The translations under genes were made by a program, and so were the position numbers. The notes beneath the pieces are model-generated. The model saw nothing but the letters and a program-made list of their open reading frames with translations, searched no databases and was not told the DNA's origin. 38,533 nt of DNA from Blastomyces gilchristii SLH14081 (taxonomy: Eukaryota > Ascomycota > Eurotiomycetes > Onygenales > Ajellomycetaceae), in NCBI RefSeq assembly GCF_000003855.2, contig NW_003101668.1, positions 550,002 to 588,534 on the forward strand. Reading direction: 5' to 3'. Shown piece by piece: positions 1 through 11,280 of this stretch; the first letter of the stretch is position 1; every line of letters starts with the position of its first letter.

Positions 1-439
1 CAGTTTTAAACATTCGATTAGTACGTCTAATACAGATATCAATGAGACTATACTTTCTCTCCTTATTTCCATTTTTCCAATGAAGATCATGATTCTCACT
101 TCTCAAATTTAAAATTATTTTTATTGCTTTTAAATCTCCTATAAATCTCATTTGAAGTATTATCAAAAAAGTGTTCTTTTTAAAAAATTTAAAAATAGTC
201 TAAAAAAAAACCTTAAAAATGTCTAAAAATAGTAACTTTTATGCTAAGAATGAGACTAAATGAAACCAAATGAGATCATTTTCTCATTTTTTTCAAGTCA
301 TAATTTCATTTTAAGATCTGATATATAGTTACTTTGCATGTTTCTTTGATAACTAGTCTCAGCAGAATTCACATCAAGAAATGTATGAGATCAGATTAAA
401 TAGAATAAAATGTGAAATTCATGATTTCAGAAGCTAGTC
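1..439 (+). mobile_element. TIR element copy B, left end outside the window
   Basis: This is an AT-rich non-coding element related along most of its length to the copies at 16717-17218 and, inverted, at 17408-17681. Shared landmarks are a run of A after 'agtct', the string 'gtctaaaaatagtaac' and the segment 'gatctgatatatagt'. It ends in ...GCTAGTC followed by TA at 440-441, matching the GACTGA-type end of the other copies. No coding frame is visible, so it is either a MITE-like element or the decayed end of a longer element. Its left end lies beyond the window. The family and the right border are fairly sure; the superfamily is inferred only from the TA flanks. Confidence 0.65.
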
Positions 440-785
440 TATCTATCTCTGATTCAGCTAGTGTTTTGTGTATACTCTTACAAAGAAACTTTCACTATAT
501 TATATTACTTATTCACTAACTTTTCTTATTCTTCAATCATTTTCTTTATCATTGTTATTATCAAATATCATCATCTTCTTCAAGATTTCTGTCTCTTCTT
601 CTGTTCAACATCTTCTATCTGTTTATTTATCACATTGTACATGTTTCTGACAATGATTTCTTGTTCTCATAACAAGTATCATTGTAGTACTCATATCAGG
701 CAGTTTATTAGCAGTAAGTGTAATGCATTGTAGAATGTGATCAGAACTTGTTTATCTTCTAATAATTATCAGAATATACTATTAT
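440..785. other. AT-rich stretch, probable distal 3' part of Gypsy-A left
   Basis: This lies between TIR copy B and the point where homology with the right Gypsy-A copy begins (about 785). The right copy is cut at the matching site by another TIR element, so nothing in the window can be aligned to this piece. T-rich open frames exist here but have no repeated or domain support. I find no copy of the Gypsy-A 5' terminal sequence, so a 3' LTR is not demonstrated. Confidence 0.4.
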
Positions 786-859
786 GAATGACATATCTTC
801 TTCATCTTCTTATATACTCTCAACTTTTTTTTTTCAGCAGCATCTGATCATGTTCTTGA

Positions 860-2312
860 TTGTGTTTTATATGAACACAGATACTGATGTTTGTTTTAAT
901 TCACATAGAATCTTTCTGTGTTGACAGATTCACATTCACTGATAATCATGATCTTAATGTTGAATTATCAGTTGAGAACTTGAGAGATGTAATAGTAAAG
1001 AAATTGTCTGTGTTATATGTGACTAAGTCTCTCATATTTCTCTCTATATCTTTCTCTGCCATCTTCTCTCAATCTCTCATATCTATCTCTGTGTCTGATT
1101 CTCCCGCTTCTGCTATCTCTGTTTCTATAACTCTCACTCTCACTACTTCTGCTCTCTCTGCTTCTACTATCTCTGCTTTTATTATCAGCTCATTCTGTTT
1201 TAAGAAGATGTTATATAGACTTGATAAATTACACTTCTCAGTGTATACACTCTCACTCTTCTTACTGATCTCTAGAATGATTTATTATATAAAAACAGTA
1301 TATAATATAACTATTTAAAGCTTGATTACAGATACTGATTATTAGATTTATTTTAAATATTTATAATAAAACAATTATTCATTCATATCAGAGAATCATT
1401 CTCTCTCTTAATAGTATTAAGATTGTAAGTTTTTTTCTTTTTCATATTTTCTTTCTAATACTGATTTTTCTGTTCTTAGAGAAAATTGTTATAAGTTTAA
1501 TTATATATGAAGTTATAATATTCACAGATATTAAGAAACCTTTTATAACTGTAAAGTTTAATATTATAAGTATATCTGCTCTGATGAATTTCTTTAAGAT
1601 AATAGATTTATATTAATCTATTCTCTGATATTTATTATCTGACTTTGTAATACAGATGAAGAATATCTATATTTTCAGAAATAAGAATGCGAATATTGTA
1701 CTCTTTTACACTTATGAGTATAAGACTTGTATATCTTATCTGAGATGTTGTCATGAAAATGAGCTGTTTACATGCTATGTTCTACTTTCTGTATTTCTCT
1801 GTGTTTCTCTCTCTCTTTCTGACAAGTCTTGTATATATTGTAATTATACATACAATTCTAAGATCAGTAGATATTTATTCAGTAATTATTATCTCTGCTT
1901 TTACAGTTTCATATACTAATAATAGTTCTTAGTTACTTTAACATCAGAGATCATTTTAATTGAAGATGATAATGCTGCTGAAACTATTCTCTTCTACTCT
2001 TAAGCTTCTCTCAGCACTTTCTCTCTCTTCTTTGTGAGAAAGATTGTGTGCATACTGAGTTATAAGTATTCAGCTCTGAGTGACTTCTATCATCATTTAT
2101 CTGATTCTGTATCTTCTTCTTCTTCTATTTCTTTCATCTCTGTTCTCTCTACTCTGACTTCTAATTCTGTGAGTTCTGTGCTCTTCTTCAATTTTTCTAC
2201 ACATACATGTACACATTTCTATATTGACATTTCTGTCAATCTTGTGATAAACAATATTAATGTTATATACAGAGTAATAGAGGAATTGAAGATATGTATA
2301 ATATTATTATAA
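860..2312 (+). pseudogene. Antisense accessory gene of Gypsy-A, left copy
   Basis: This frame runs opposite to the Gypsy-A gag-pol genes in the element's 3' region. The first exon (about 887-1318) starts MFVLIHIES, has a Ser/Thr-rich middle with the motif VSDSP, and ends in a hydrophobic segment LFLLISRMIYYI. An intron of 55 nt (1425-1479) follows. The next frame continues from about 1480 to 2312 with few stops. It contains the Cys-bearing stretch CISYLRCCHENELF, then CNYTYNS, then a second Ser-rich tract and a His-rich THTCTHFYID segment. Amino-acid order and spacing match the right copy (31291-32740), including the position of a triple stop after 1917. I do not recognise the protein. Zinc binding or membrane attachment are guesses from Cys spacing and hydrophobicity. 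It is degraded here. Confidence 0.55.
1425..1479 (+). other. Predicted intron of the antisense accessory gene, left copy
   Basis: The donor is GTAAGT (1425-1430), a branch-type CTAAT lies at 1455-1459 about 21 nt before the acceptor, and the acceptor is TTCTTAG ending at 1479. Length and signals fit typical filamentous-fungal introns. The right copy has the same three signals and the same 55-nt length on its minus strand at 32124-32178. No transcript is available, so splicing is predicted. Confidence 0.6.
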
Positions 2313-2399
2313 GAGTGACTTACAGTTCTTGAATCTCTTATGAATCTTGAGTTTTGAGATTTTCCTTATTTTTAGTGTTTTTCAGATGATGTAATGTTG

Positions 2400-5300
2400 A
2401 AAATAGATTAAATATATAATATATGAAAATGAATGAGATATATATAATAACATTTATCTTTTTACAGCTGACTCTTATAATTGATAATTAATTCATTATC
2501 TTTTTCCTTTCTTACACTTTTTCTTTGTCTGCTAGTTACTACTCTTACATAATCTCTATATAGTACAGTGTTCAGTGACTAGGTTCAGCAGCTTTCATCT
2601 TGTAATTCTGTCTTATGTATTATGCTATCTCTCTTTACTTACTCAGATCACTACAGTGAACAGCTCATTGAAACTAACTTCATCTAATCTCTGAGTGTTT
2701 TCAGAGATTAAGATGACTTGATCTTATATGTCTGTGAATGTTTCAGATAATTCATTCTCTGTTATCTCTGTGATTGAACTGATATAAACAGTTGAATTCA
2801 ACTCTGAATCTCTTTTTCTTCTGTGATCTGACTCATATACAAGTCTGCTGCTTTGAGATCACTCTTTACTATGTTATATCTGCTGTCTGCAGTGTGTTAT
2901 TATATGATCAGCTACAGTCTTATCACTTATTAAAGTGTAATATTTATCTGATTTCTTCATTGCTTCTCATTGTTTTCTTATAATTATGAAAAGATTGAAA
3001 TAAGTGAGATCATCTAATTTGTAAGTGTCTATGATTTCTCTTACTTCATGAGACTTTTTAATTATAAGCTTCTTCTTTTTCAACACTGATGATAGTGCTA
3101 TGAATAATTATAATCTACTCAGATCTTGCATCTTTGTCTTTATAAGATATGAATTATTTATTAAGTTATATAAGATCTGTCTCTCTGATTCTTTCAATGT
3201 GTATATTCTCAGAGAATGTAATTTGAGTATTTTATATCATTTAAATCATCTAGGTTGAAACTTGTCAGAACTCTCATTATGTATGAGAACTCATATTCTT
3301 ATCTTGAGACTTGATTTCTTAACTAGTGAGTCTTGTATTCTTTTTGATTGAATTGCTTGATTCAAAAGTAACTTGTTAGCTTTTATATATGCATGACTGA
3401 TCTCTTTCAATCTTGATTCTGTGTCTGTGACTGCTGTATCTGTAACTGTTATATCTGCAACTATTGTTTCTGCTGCATCTGTAACTGATGCATCTGCAAC
3501 TGCTGTTTTCTCTTTCATCTTTTTCAAAGCATTCTCTGAGATGCGTGGATGCAATTCATACAACAGGTAGAATAATGAATACTTGAAGACTACATGCTAT
3601 TGAATCTGTGTGACTAATAGCATCTATCTGAGATATTCATTTCATAGTCTCATAGACTTGCTCACTAGATATTTTATCAGCATGTTACTCAAGATTTCAT
3701 TCAAGTGTTTCACTTTTCTGTTTATCTGTAAATGATATAATGTTGTTCTATGATGTCTTGTCTGTAACTAGCTTATGAAATGTCTCACTACTTCTTCTAT
3801 GAGATTTACACTATTATCAATTAGAATCTCACACAGCATTCTATAGTTGATATAGATCTTATTATGTAGAAACTTTGTTATTATCTTCTCTGTTACTTCT
3901 GAAACTACTTTTATAACTGATCAGTCAGTAGTGTAGTCAATAACAGTGATTATTCAATGATTTTCATTTAATATTTACAGTAATATGTCTCTGAGATTCA
4001 TCTCTCATTGTTTAAACAGTTATATTATACATTTCATCTGATGTTATACTTTCTTATATTCTAACTCTTTTCTAGATTCTTTTACAACCTAATAATTCAG
4101 GCACTTGTGAGTGTATATCTGAATATTCTAAGTCATGCTTGATCAGTACACTCTTAATTCAAGTATACTCATAAGTTCAGAGCTTTCTAAGTAACTGAAT
4201 TTCTTGTGTATATGAGTCATCAAGTTGTGTCTAAATGAATATTCTAGATAGAGAGCTTTCACATATTCTAGATCATAATAAAGCATAACATTGTTTTTCA
4301 ATTTCCTCAGTTTAAAGTTTGAAAACATCTCTTCCACTACTCTTACAAGATGCTTATTATTTAATATCTTGTTATTCTCTAAGTAAGAGATTATTGAATT
4401 CACTCATTCTGATTCCTTGTATTCTCTTAGTATATTTAATGCAAACTTTTCTTATATCTGATTTACAGAACTCTCACTCATGAAATTGAGTCTGTGACTG
4501 ATTGTGTCAGATATCACAGTGTCTGACTTCTTTCAGTATTTAATATTAAGATTATACACTTGAAACTCTGAGATTCAATATACTAAGTATTTGAAAGGTT
4601 TTATTATTAATTATAGATAGATGAGACTTTTATAATCTATAATCACTGTTGTTATATATCTATTGTTAATATATCTATCTTATAATATCAGTGTGTGCTT
4701 GATCACTAGTAATTTCTTTTCATACACTGAGTAATTGAGCTCAGTGTCTGATAGTTTTCTACTATTATATATCACTGAGTGCAGCTGGTCATTCTTGCTC
4801 ATCTCTAGAAAAGCGCCTCTGATAGCTCATTTGAATATGTTTATCTCAATGTAGAAAGGTTTATCACAATCTGATTAAATAAGTACTGAGAATGTTATTA
4901 CATATTCTCTCAGTGTGAGAAAAGCCTTCTCACACATAGTATTTTAGATGATTGAATAAAACTTCTTCTTTTACAGATTTGCATCTATTTCTCTTAAGAG
5001 ATCTGAGAGTGATATAGATATTTATATAAAATTCTTGATGAATCTGTAATAATATAAGACTAACTTAAGAAACTGTTATATATGATATATATTTCTCAGC
5101 TGTAGCTAATTTACTATAATATTCAATTTCTCTGAGATGAAGTGTATACAGTCATCACTTATTATATATTCTATGAACTTCAACTCTTCTGTTTCAAACA
5201 CACACTTTATTGATTTGATATAGAGCTTATGCTCTGTCAGAGTTATAAGCACTTTATCAAGATACTTCAGATGTTTATTGTATGAGTTTGAGAAGACTAG

Positions 5301-6344
5301 AATGTTATTCAGATATATAAGATATATGGTTTTATTCTATTTATAAAGAATCATATTTATTATTATTTGAAAGATAACAGATGCATTTGTCAGACTGAAT
5401 GATATTACTAGAAATTTGAACTTCTCTTATTATATATTAAACATAGTTTGTGATACTGACAGTTCATCTATACAGATCTGTCAGTATTCTGAGAGAAGAT
5501 TGATCTTTAATAGATCTTAAGCATTTTTAACTGTATTCAACTGTTGTTGAATCTGTGACAGTGAATATTCATTCTTGATCATAAGCTTATTGAGTGCTCA
5601 ATAATTGATACACATTCATCACTTCTCATCTGTCTTTTTCATAAATAGAACTGGAAAGCCTCATATACTTGATGAGAATTATATAAGATCATGTTCTAGA
5701 AGATCTGTGATCTGATACTTCTGTTCTTTAAGATATGTTTGTGACAGAAAGTATGCATTCTGATTGACTGATTTCACATTCTCTGTGTCAATCTCATGTA
5801 TGAATTCTCATTTCAGCAGTAATTTCAGTAAAAGATCTGTTTAAAAGATCTTTTCATACTTCTTCAGAAGCTTCTTCATATATTTATTCTCTTACATATT
5901 CTTTATCTTAGTTTTCTTCACTTTCAGATTCTGTATAATATACAGAATGCTTTCAGATGAGATTTTGTAAATTATTCTCTTTACTTATTAATGTGTAAGT
6001 AGATTTAACTCTTCTATATCAGAGATGTGAAATATTCTTCTTATATCAGTTGATAGAATTGTATGAACTGTTTTCTTCTTATCAGTTAACTGTATATAGT
6101 ATGTATGTCATTGAATCTGCAGATTAAATCTTTGAAATCAATTAAGTCTGAGAATAAGATTATATTTCATGTTCTGCAGCTCTCACACTCAAATATAGCA
6201 AGATTATTCTCTAAAGTATAAGAAAACTCTTACTCTTGCAGATATTATCAAATATCAGTTATTAGATAATCTTATGTATTAAGAATTCTTCACTCAGTGA
6301 ACCTCTTTCAGTCTTCAGATTATATAATTATTAATATATTATGT
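2400..6344 (-). pseudogene. pol: Gypsy-A left pol polyprotein relic (protease, RT, RNase H, integrase)
   Basis: This is the minus-strand counterpart of 27292-31090. Going 5' to 3' on the minus strand it holds the protease end (about 6200-5950), reverse transcriptase (about 5750-5080), RNase H (about 4900-4580), integrase (about 4440-3560, including a clean frame at 4403-4143) and a C-terminal tail with YELHPRISENA at about 3550. The RT catalytic box at 5304-5309 reads YLNN, so both Asp codons have become Asn, whereas the right copy has YLND. Stops, mostly TGA at expected Trp positions, occur throughout. It is certainly inactive. The order RT-RNaseH-IN identifies Ty3/gypsy. Confidence 0.85.
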
Positions 6345-6504
6345 AGAAGCTTCTATATCTGCTAACACTTTTGCAGTCATCTCTTAATTCTTACTCAAGT
6401 ACTCTTTATACATTAATATTTCAGGTCTCAAGACATTGAGATGAGTGTTTACTTCATTCTCATCTGCATCTCATTCAGAAGCCTACTTTCTCTTGATATT
6501 TACA

Positions 6505-6517
6505 GAATTCAGTGAGT
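6505..6517. repeat. SINE target-site duplication, left copy
   Basis: GAATTCAGTGAGT at 6505-6517 is repeated exactly at 6890-6902. The sequence between is absent from the homologous place in the right Gypsy-A copy (around 19580-19610), where CAGAATTCAGAGAATC runs on without interruption. Confidence 0.9.
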
Positions 6518-6889
6518 TATTATTATTATTATTATTCTTTCATTATACTTATATGCAAGCGGAGCTTATGATGAGTCCTTGCGTGATGTTAAATACAGGT
6601 CAAGTGTTGGTTATACAGGAGGAAATACAGATGTTGAGATCACGCCAAGATAACAAGAACATAGGAAAATACAAAGGAGTGACAATTAGATACATGCGAT
6701 AATAACTTCCCAGCCCAGGAACATAGAGTGATTCATTGGAGCGATTTGTACACCTCTGTATTTATTAGGAACCTGAGGTGCTTGAGTTCCGGATTTAATG
6801 TATCCCCTGCGGGTTTCGAACCCACACGCCTTGGTTTCCCACGCCAAGGCGCTACCGGGTGGCCGCATTAACCATTCGGCCACCGGGGC
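6518..6889 (-). mobile_element. tRNA-derived SINE
   Basis: This 372-bp insertion lies between perfect 13-bp target duplications. Its 5' end (6889 and downward on the minus strand) is tRNA-like. It has an A box TGGCCGAATGG, an anticodon-arm-like 8-bp stem CGCCTTGG/CCAAGGCG, and a B box GGTTCGAAACC within a T-arm. A tRNA-unrelated body follows, and the 3' end is a (TAA)n tail (6518-6538). The acceptor stem does not close properly, so this is not a functional tRNA gene; a Ser/Leu-type ancestor is my guess. The body keeps CpG and GG/CC dinucleotides that its host element has lost. Its last ~30 nt before the tail resemble the LINE 3' end at 27245-27277. Confidence 0.88.
6785..6889 (-). promoter_or_regulatory. 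Internal Pol III promoter (A and B boxes) of the SINE
   Basis: On the minus strand the A-box-like TGGCCGAATGG lies near 6882-6872 and the B-box-like GGTTCGAAACC near 6818-6808. Spacing fits a tRNA-type internal promoter. Function is inferred from the motifs only. Confidence 0.7.
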
Positions 6890-6902
6890 GAATTCAGTGA
6901 GT
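6890..6902. repeat. SINE target-site duplication, right copy
   Basis: Exact repeat of 6505-6517. It marks the 5' border of the minus-strand SINE. Confidence 0.9.
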
Positions 6903-7355
6903 CATTTAACATAGATATCTCTTTCACTTTAAAGACTTTTCATAGAATATCAGCAAGTGTCTCTGAGCTCACTGATTCTGCTAGTTTTTTTAACTCTCTT
7001 ACTAGTTTTTTAACTCTCTTGCTTTTCTTGACTGTGTATACTGTGTTCAATTCTTTGTATCATGATTCTGATATCTGCAGTTAAAGCAAGCTTGATACTC
7101 AGAATATCAAGGTTTTCACTCAGAGAATCTCTTTTTCAGAGAATTCAGTACTTTAGTAATGACATTGAGATCTAGATTCATTATATTCAGATGTATAGCT
7201 TGTATTGTAGAAGTCTGATTATCTGTTCTCTGTTAAGATATACTTGATTACAGTATTTTCTGTTGTAATTGACTCACTTATTTCTGTATAATGAGAATGT
7301 TGTATACTTTCTTCACTGTGTCTAATTATGAGGTTAAGCATTTTCATTCTGCTCT

Positions 7356-7360
7356 TAACT
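7356..7360. repeat. Gypsy-B target-site duplication (TAACT)
   Basis: TAACT lies directly before the LTR. The partner after the other LTR is CAACT (13572-13576), one C/T difference. The paralogous empty site in the right Gypsy-A copy reads CAATT on the corresponding strand near 19145. Confidence 0.75.
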
Positions 7361-7674
7361 TGTAAGAGGCCTACGCCGAATAGATTGGTATAATATTATA
7401 GATCTTATATAATAAAGAGAAAAAATATTAGAGAAGGAAAGAAAGAGAAAGTGTGAGAATCAGTGATCAAAGTGAATATTTATACATGTATGTGATGGTG
7501 TACGCAGTGGAGCTTCGGGGTGGAAGAATATACACGCGTTTGTAGCAGCTGAGAATTGGTGATTAAAACATACACATTCATAGCAGCTGAGGATCGGCGA
7601 TTGGGAATGAGGCAGTAGAAATCTATGAAGTGTACAGAATAGTCTATATAATTGATCAGACACAGCTCATCACA
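7361..7674 (-). repeat. Gypsy-B LTR (3' LTR of the minus-strand element)
   Basis: This 314-bp LTR begins TGTAAGAGGCC and ends TCATCACA on the plus strand, so it has TG...CA on either strand. It aligns with 12807-13571 once an insertion there is removed. Differences are nearly all C/T or G/A. A purine-rich tract (minus strand GAAAGAGAGAAG, about 7678-7690) sits just before it, where the polypurine tract belongs. CpGs are partly kept, unlike the internal region. Confidence 0.9.
7477..7484 (-). promoter_or_regulatory. Candidate TATA box in Gypsy-B 3' LTR
   Basis: TATAAATA on the minus strand, about 190 nt into the LTR in transcription direction, conserved at 12922-12929 in the other LTR. It is only a motif match in AT-rich DNA. 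Confidence 0.35.
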
Positions 7675-7689
7675 TTAGCTTCTCTCTTT

Positions 7690-9760
7690 CAGAAGCAGTT
7701 CTCATTAGTCAAGGACTGCTGTTTCAGATAATACAGAACTCAGAGTCCAGATCAGTTAATTATAGCTGACTTATTTCACAAGATATTATTAACTGCAGCT
7801 GTATAATCTCTTATCAAGAATATCTTCAATCTCTCACTTAAGCTCATTATCTTCTTCTATGATCCCTGGTGACTGTCAGTCAGAAGTTAGTTAAGAAGAG
7901 AATAAGTCAGTGACAGCATAGTAAAGCAAGCTTGTATAAAAGATATTATAAATCTCTGATAATGTGTTAAGACAGTAGTTATGACTATCTAGAACTTCTA
8001 TCACTTTATACTTGACATAGCAGTAGTTCAGTGTATGAGATGAATGTATAATCTGTATATTCTTAAGATTCAATCACACTAAGTCTTCTATCTTATACTG
8101 CTCAGCAGAATCTCAGTGAATATTGATTTAATTCTCTTAATCTTATTTTACAGCTGTTATAAAGACTTCTGCTCAGTGACAGACATTCCAGAGCTTTATT
8201 ACTATATTATCAGTAATCTGAATTGAACTGCAAAGATTCAGTGTAAACTGTGTAATCTCTAGAAGATTCAACACTTTTATATGATAACTGTGTATAAGAA
8301 AGAATGAGCTTATATCTGTTAAAACAGTATCTTGATCATTGATAGTGATCTCTGTATGTAGAAGAAGATTATATCAATCATCTTATAAGTGATTACAGAA
8401 CTTATAAAGATAATTCTTCACAGTCTGAATTATCTGTTCTGACACATTATCAGTCTCAGAGTGATAGACAGTTGACAGACAGTATATAATCTTGAGAACT
8501 TGACAGATTCTTATTCAGAGAGTGCTTATGAACTGACAGCTCTGATCTGATACTATAGATCTCAGTAATTTATATATTTAATAGAATAGACTTCATAGAA
8601 AAGCTTCAGTAACTTGTTCAGTATTCATCTTATTATAAGATTTTAATATTATATCTTTACTCAATCAATTCATGATAATCAGAATATTTCTATAATTCTT
8701 ACTCTTAGAAAGATTAACAGCAAAGTTAATTATCATATCTTATCAGATTCTATCAGAGATATCAAGCAGTTTTAGCAGATCTTTTCTACAGTTCTTTTAC
8801 AAGATGATGAAAGAATAATAGTTGCAGTTTTAAATGAAGTATCTGATACTGTTTAATATCTCAGATCAGTAGAACTCTTAGAAGATTATTTTATACAGTT
8901 ATTTATAATCTGAATAATCAGTTATAAGTGAATCATGTATCTCTTATATTATCTGAGTGTATAAGGATTCAGAGTGAGAGACTCAGTATTATTTATAGAA
9001 TTATAGAGTGTTATTATCATTAATTAAACATTCTGAGATATCAGTTCTTATATATAGTTCTGAGAGAAATCAAGATACTTCTTATCATACTGCTTCAGTG
9101 AGTACTTAAAGAAGTTTATCAGTTTAAGCTGCTGTATATCATAGCTCATCTAATATAAGTTCAGAAGAAGTTAAGATATCAGTGACAGTTCTAATTGAAG
9201 AAGTATATATAGTGCTATAAGCTGTTTCATCTTGATTAACTAGTATCTTCAGATTTAAAAGCTGATACTCTCAGTTCATTCAGTGAGTATCTGTTATATT
9301 AAATGATATGTCTTACTCTCATTGTAAGAGAATATCTATTATCAAGTTCTAGCTACTAGAATGATAGTGTATTATAAAATAAAAGCAGCTTAATAACTCA
9401 GATCATCATATCTATCATTCAGTGAGTTTATAGATAGTTGTGAAGTATTTAAAATTCTTATAATCTGTGACTATCTTAAATTCAGAGATATTTTGAAGTT
9501 CAGAGTCTTATTCTTCTAAACAGTGTATAATTATAAGAAGTTTCTTATCATAGATCTTATAATTGTATTCAGCAGAACTCAGTTTCTTAGATATAAAGAC
9601 ATATAATGATAGAATATCTTTATTATCATATTATAATATTACTTCTTCTATTACATAGTCAGAGAAATCAGCTTCAATAACTATTTTATAATTAAAATTG
9701 AATATTATTAGTAGAGAAGTATTAATAAACATCTTCTTTATCTGTATAAATACAGCTTCA
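7690..9760 (-). pseudogene. pol: Gypsy-B RNase H, integrase and chromodomain relic
   Basis: On the minus strand an RNase H portion near 9700-9400 has the frame [19 protein letters not shown], a usual signature of this domain in gypsy elements. Integrase core motifs follow: a segment ending NFAVNLS, then IVSDQSCQFIS and YHSETDNVSE, which hold the second Asp and the Glu of the DDE triad. At 7852-7690 the frame EIEDILDKRLYS followed by YLVK and ALSETAVLD-type residues matches a chromodomain, a module that in chromoviruses targets integration to heterochromatin. Many Trp positions are TGA. It is non-functional. Confidence 0.8.
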
Positions 9761-9999
9761 GTATCTGCTAATTATTAAAATACTGAGTCTTTCTTAGTGA
9801 GTTCTGTAAGTGATCTTACAATATCTGAGAAGTTTTATATAAATTATCAATAGAAGTTAGCAAATCTGATAAAGCATTATATATTTTTTACAGTGTATAG
9901 AATCTTTCATTCAAGAATAGTAGAGATCTTCTCAGAATTTATTCAGATTTTATTATCAGCTTCTATAATGAAATCTAAGTATTTAGTACTCTTGACTTC

Positions 10000-11280
10000 A
10001 AAATCACACTTATTAATATCAATTGATAGTTTCACTTCTTATAGTCATTGTAATACTCTTTATATATACTCTTGATATTTCTTTCTGAATTCATCAGTGA
10101 AGATGAGAATATCATCTAGATAAGTAGATACAAATTTATTAAGAAAGTCTCAGAGTGCTTAGTTAATATACTTTTGAAATATACTAAGAGCATTAATCAG
10201 TTCAAAGAGTGTGACTACTCATTTAAAGAGATCATATCATGTTTAGAATACTGTAAGTTACTTATCTTCTTCAGTGATGCAGATCTTATAAAACACAGTG
10301 ATGATATCTAATTTTATAAATTATTAAGCTTGTTCAATGCAAGCTAGAGTTTCATTGATAAGAGATAAAGAATAACAGTCTTTCTTTATTAATCTATTCA
10401 ATTCTTGATAATTCATACAGAATCAGAGTTCTTTATCTGATTTCTTTGCAAAGAGAATAGAGACTGCAGTAGAAGAGTTACTAATATATATAAATTCTTT
10501 ATTCAATAGATTATTGAGTGTCTTTTGAAGAAGAAGAAGTTCATCTCAGAACATGTTATAAAGAGAGTCTTATAATAGTTCAGAGTTCTTATCATTCTTT
10601 TTCTCTAACTTAATACTGTGATTCATTTCAGAATCTTGTAAGAAGAGTATATTTATAATATTATCTTATCAGAAGACATCTAGATATTCATGATATTATT
10701 AAGAGAGTTTTATATGAGAATCTGTTCTTATAATATAAGATAACTTTTCTAGAGCTTTTTTGATATTAATCAGACTGACAGAATAGATTGATATATAATT
10801 CTGCTATCAGTGAACTTATCAGTGACTCTGTCAGTGATTTTGATAATAACTTCTTTTTCAGAGTATTTCATAAGTGTTGACAGAGATCTGTGTAAGATTC
10901 ATAGTCTTATGAATATTATCTTCATGAATTCTATCATTATTAGATAATATCAAGCTTCTGTTTTAAGAATTCAGTAAAATGTCTTGTTCAGATAGCTAGA
11001 CAAGTTCTAATATAAGATTATAATTGAGATTATTAACTTTATATGTATAGATATCTTCATATTAATGTTCTCTCACATCTATGTTTAATTTTACTATGTA
11101 ACAGATATAAACATCTTTCAGATCATTAAATTCTGCAAGAAGTCAGAGTTTTAATAAAGAGATACACTGAAGATTATAATATCTTATAACTGAAGATTTT
11201 ATCATTGTATAGTAACATAAATCACTGTCTATTATGACTTTTATATTATATATATTATCAATGACAGTAGATATAAGAAT
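10000..11280 (-). pseudogene. pol: Gypsy-B reverse transcriptase and protease relic
   Basis: The minus-strand frame contains QELNRLIKKDCYSL, then a KLDII segment and the RT catalytic box YLDDILIFTDE, with the two Asp codons intact at 10111-10116. This is the only RT in the window whose catalytic pair is unchanged, but in-frame stops on both sides make it inactive. The stretch 10600-11280 is the protease/linker part; I cannot point to the catalytic DSG with confidence. Confidence 0.8.

Larger units (their letters stand above)
6345..7360 (-). pseudogene. gag: Gypsy-A left gag C-terminal part (split by SINE)
   Basis: On the minus strand this matches 19150-19756 of the right copy. It covers the region around the zinc knuckle (about 7085-7045 here) and the Ser/Asp-rich gag tail with the conserved stretch seen on the plus strand as EAYFLLIFTEF. 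It is broken by the SINE at 6518-6889. It is joined at 7356-7360 to the inserted Gypsy-B element, beyond which gag resumes at 13577. Apart from the insertions it is collinear with the right copy. Confidence 0.75.

Noticed and set aside
461..733. Small Phe/Ser-rich protein at the window start
   Set aside because: The composition is that of random T-rich DNA, two overlapping frames are equally open, and there is no second copy to test it.
6785..6889. A functional tRNA gene on the minus strand
   Set aside because: A and B boxes are good, but the acceptor arm does not pair, the segment runs into a non-tRNA body with a (TAA)n tail, and target duplications frame the whole unit. It is a SINE head.
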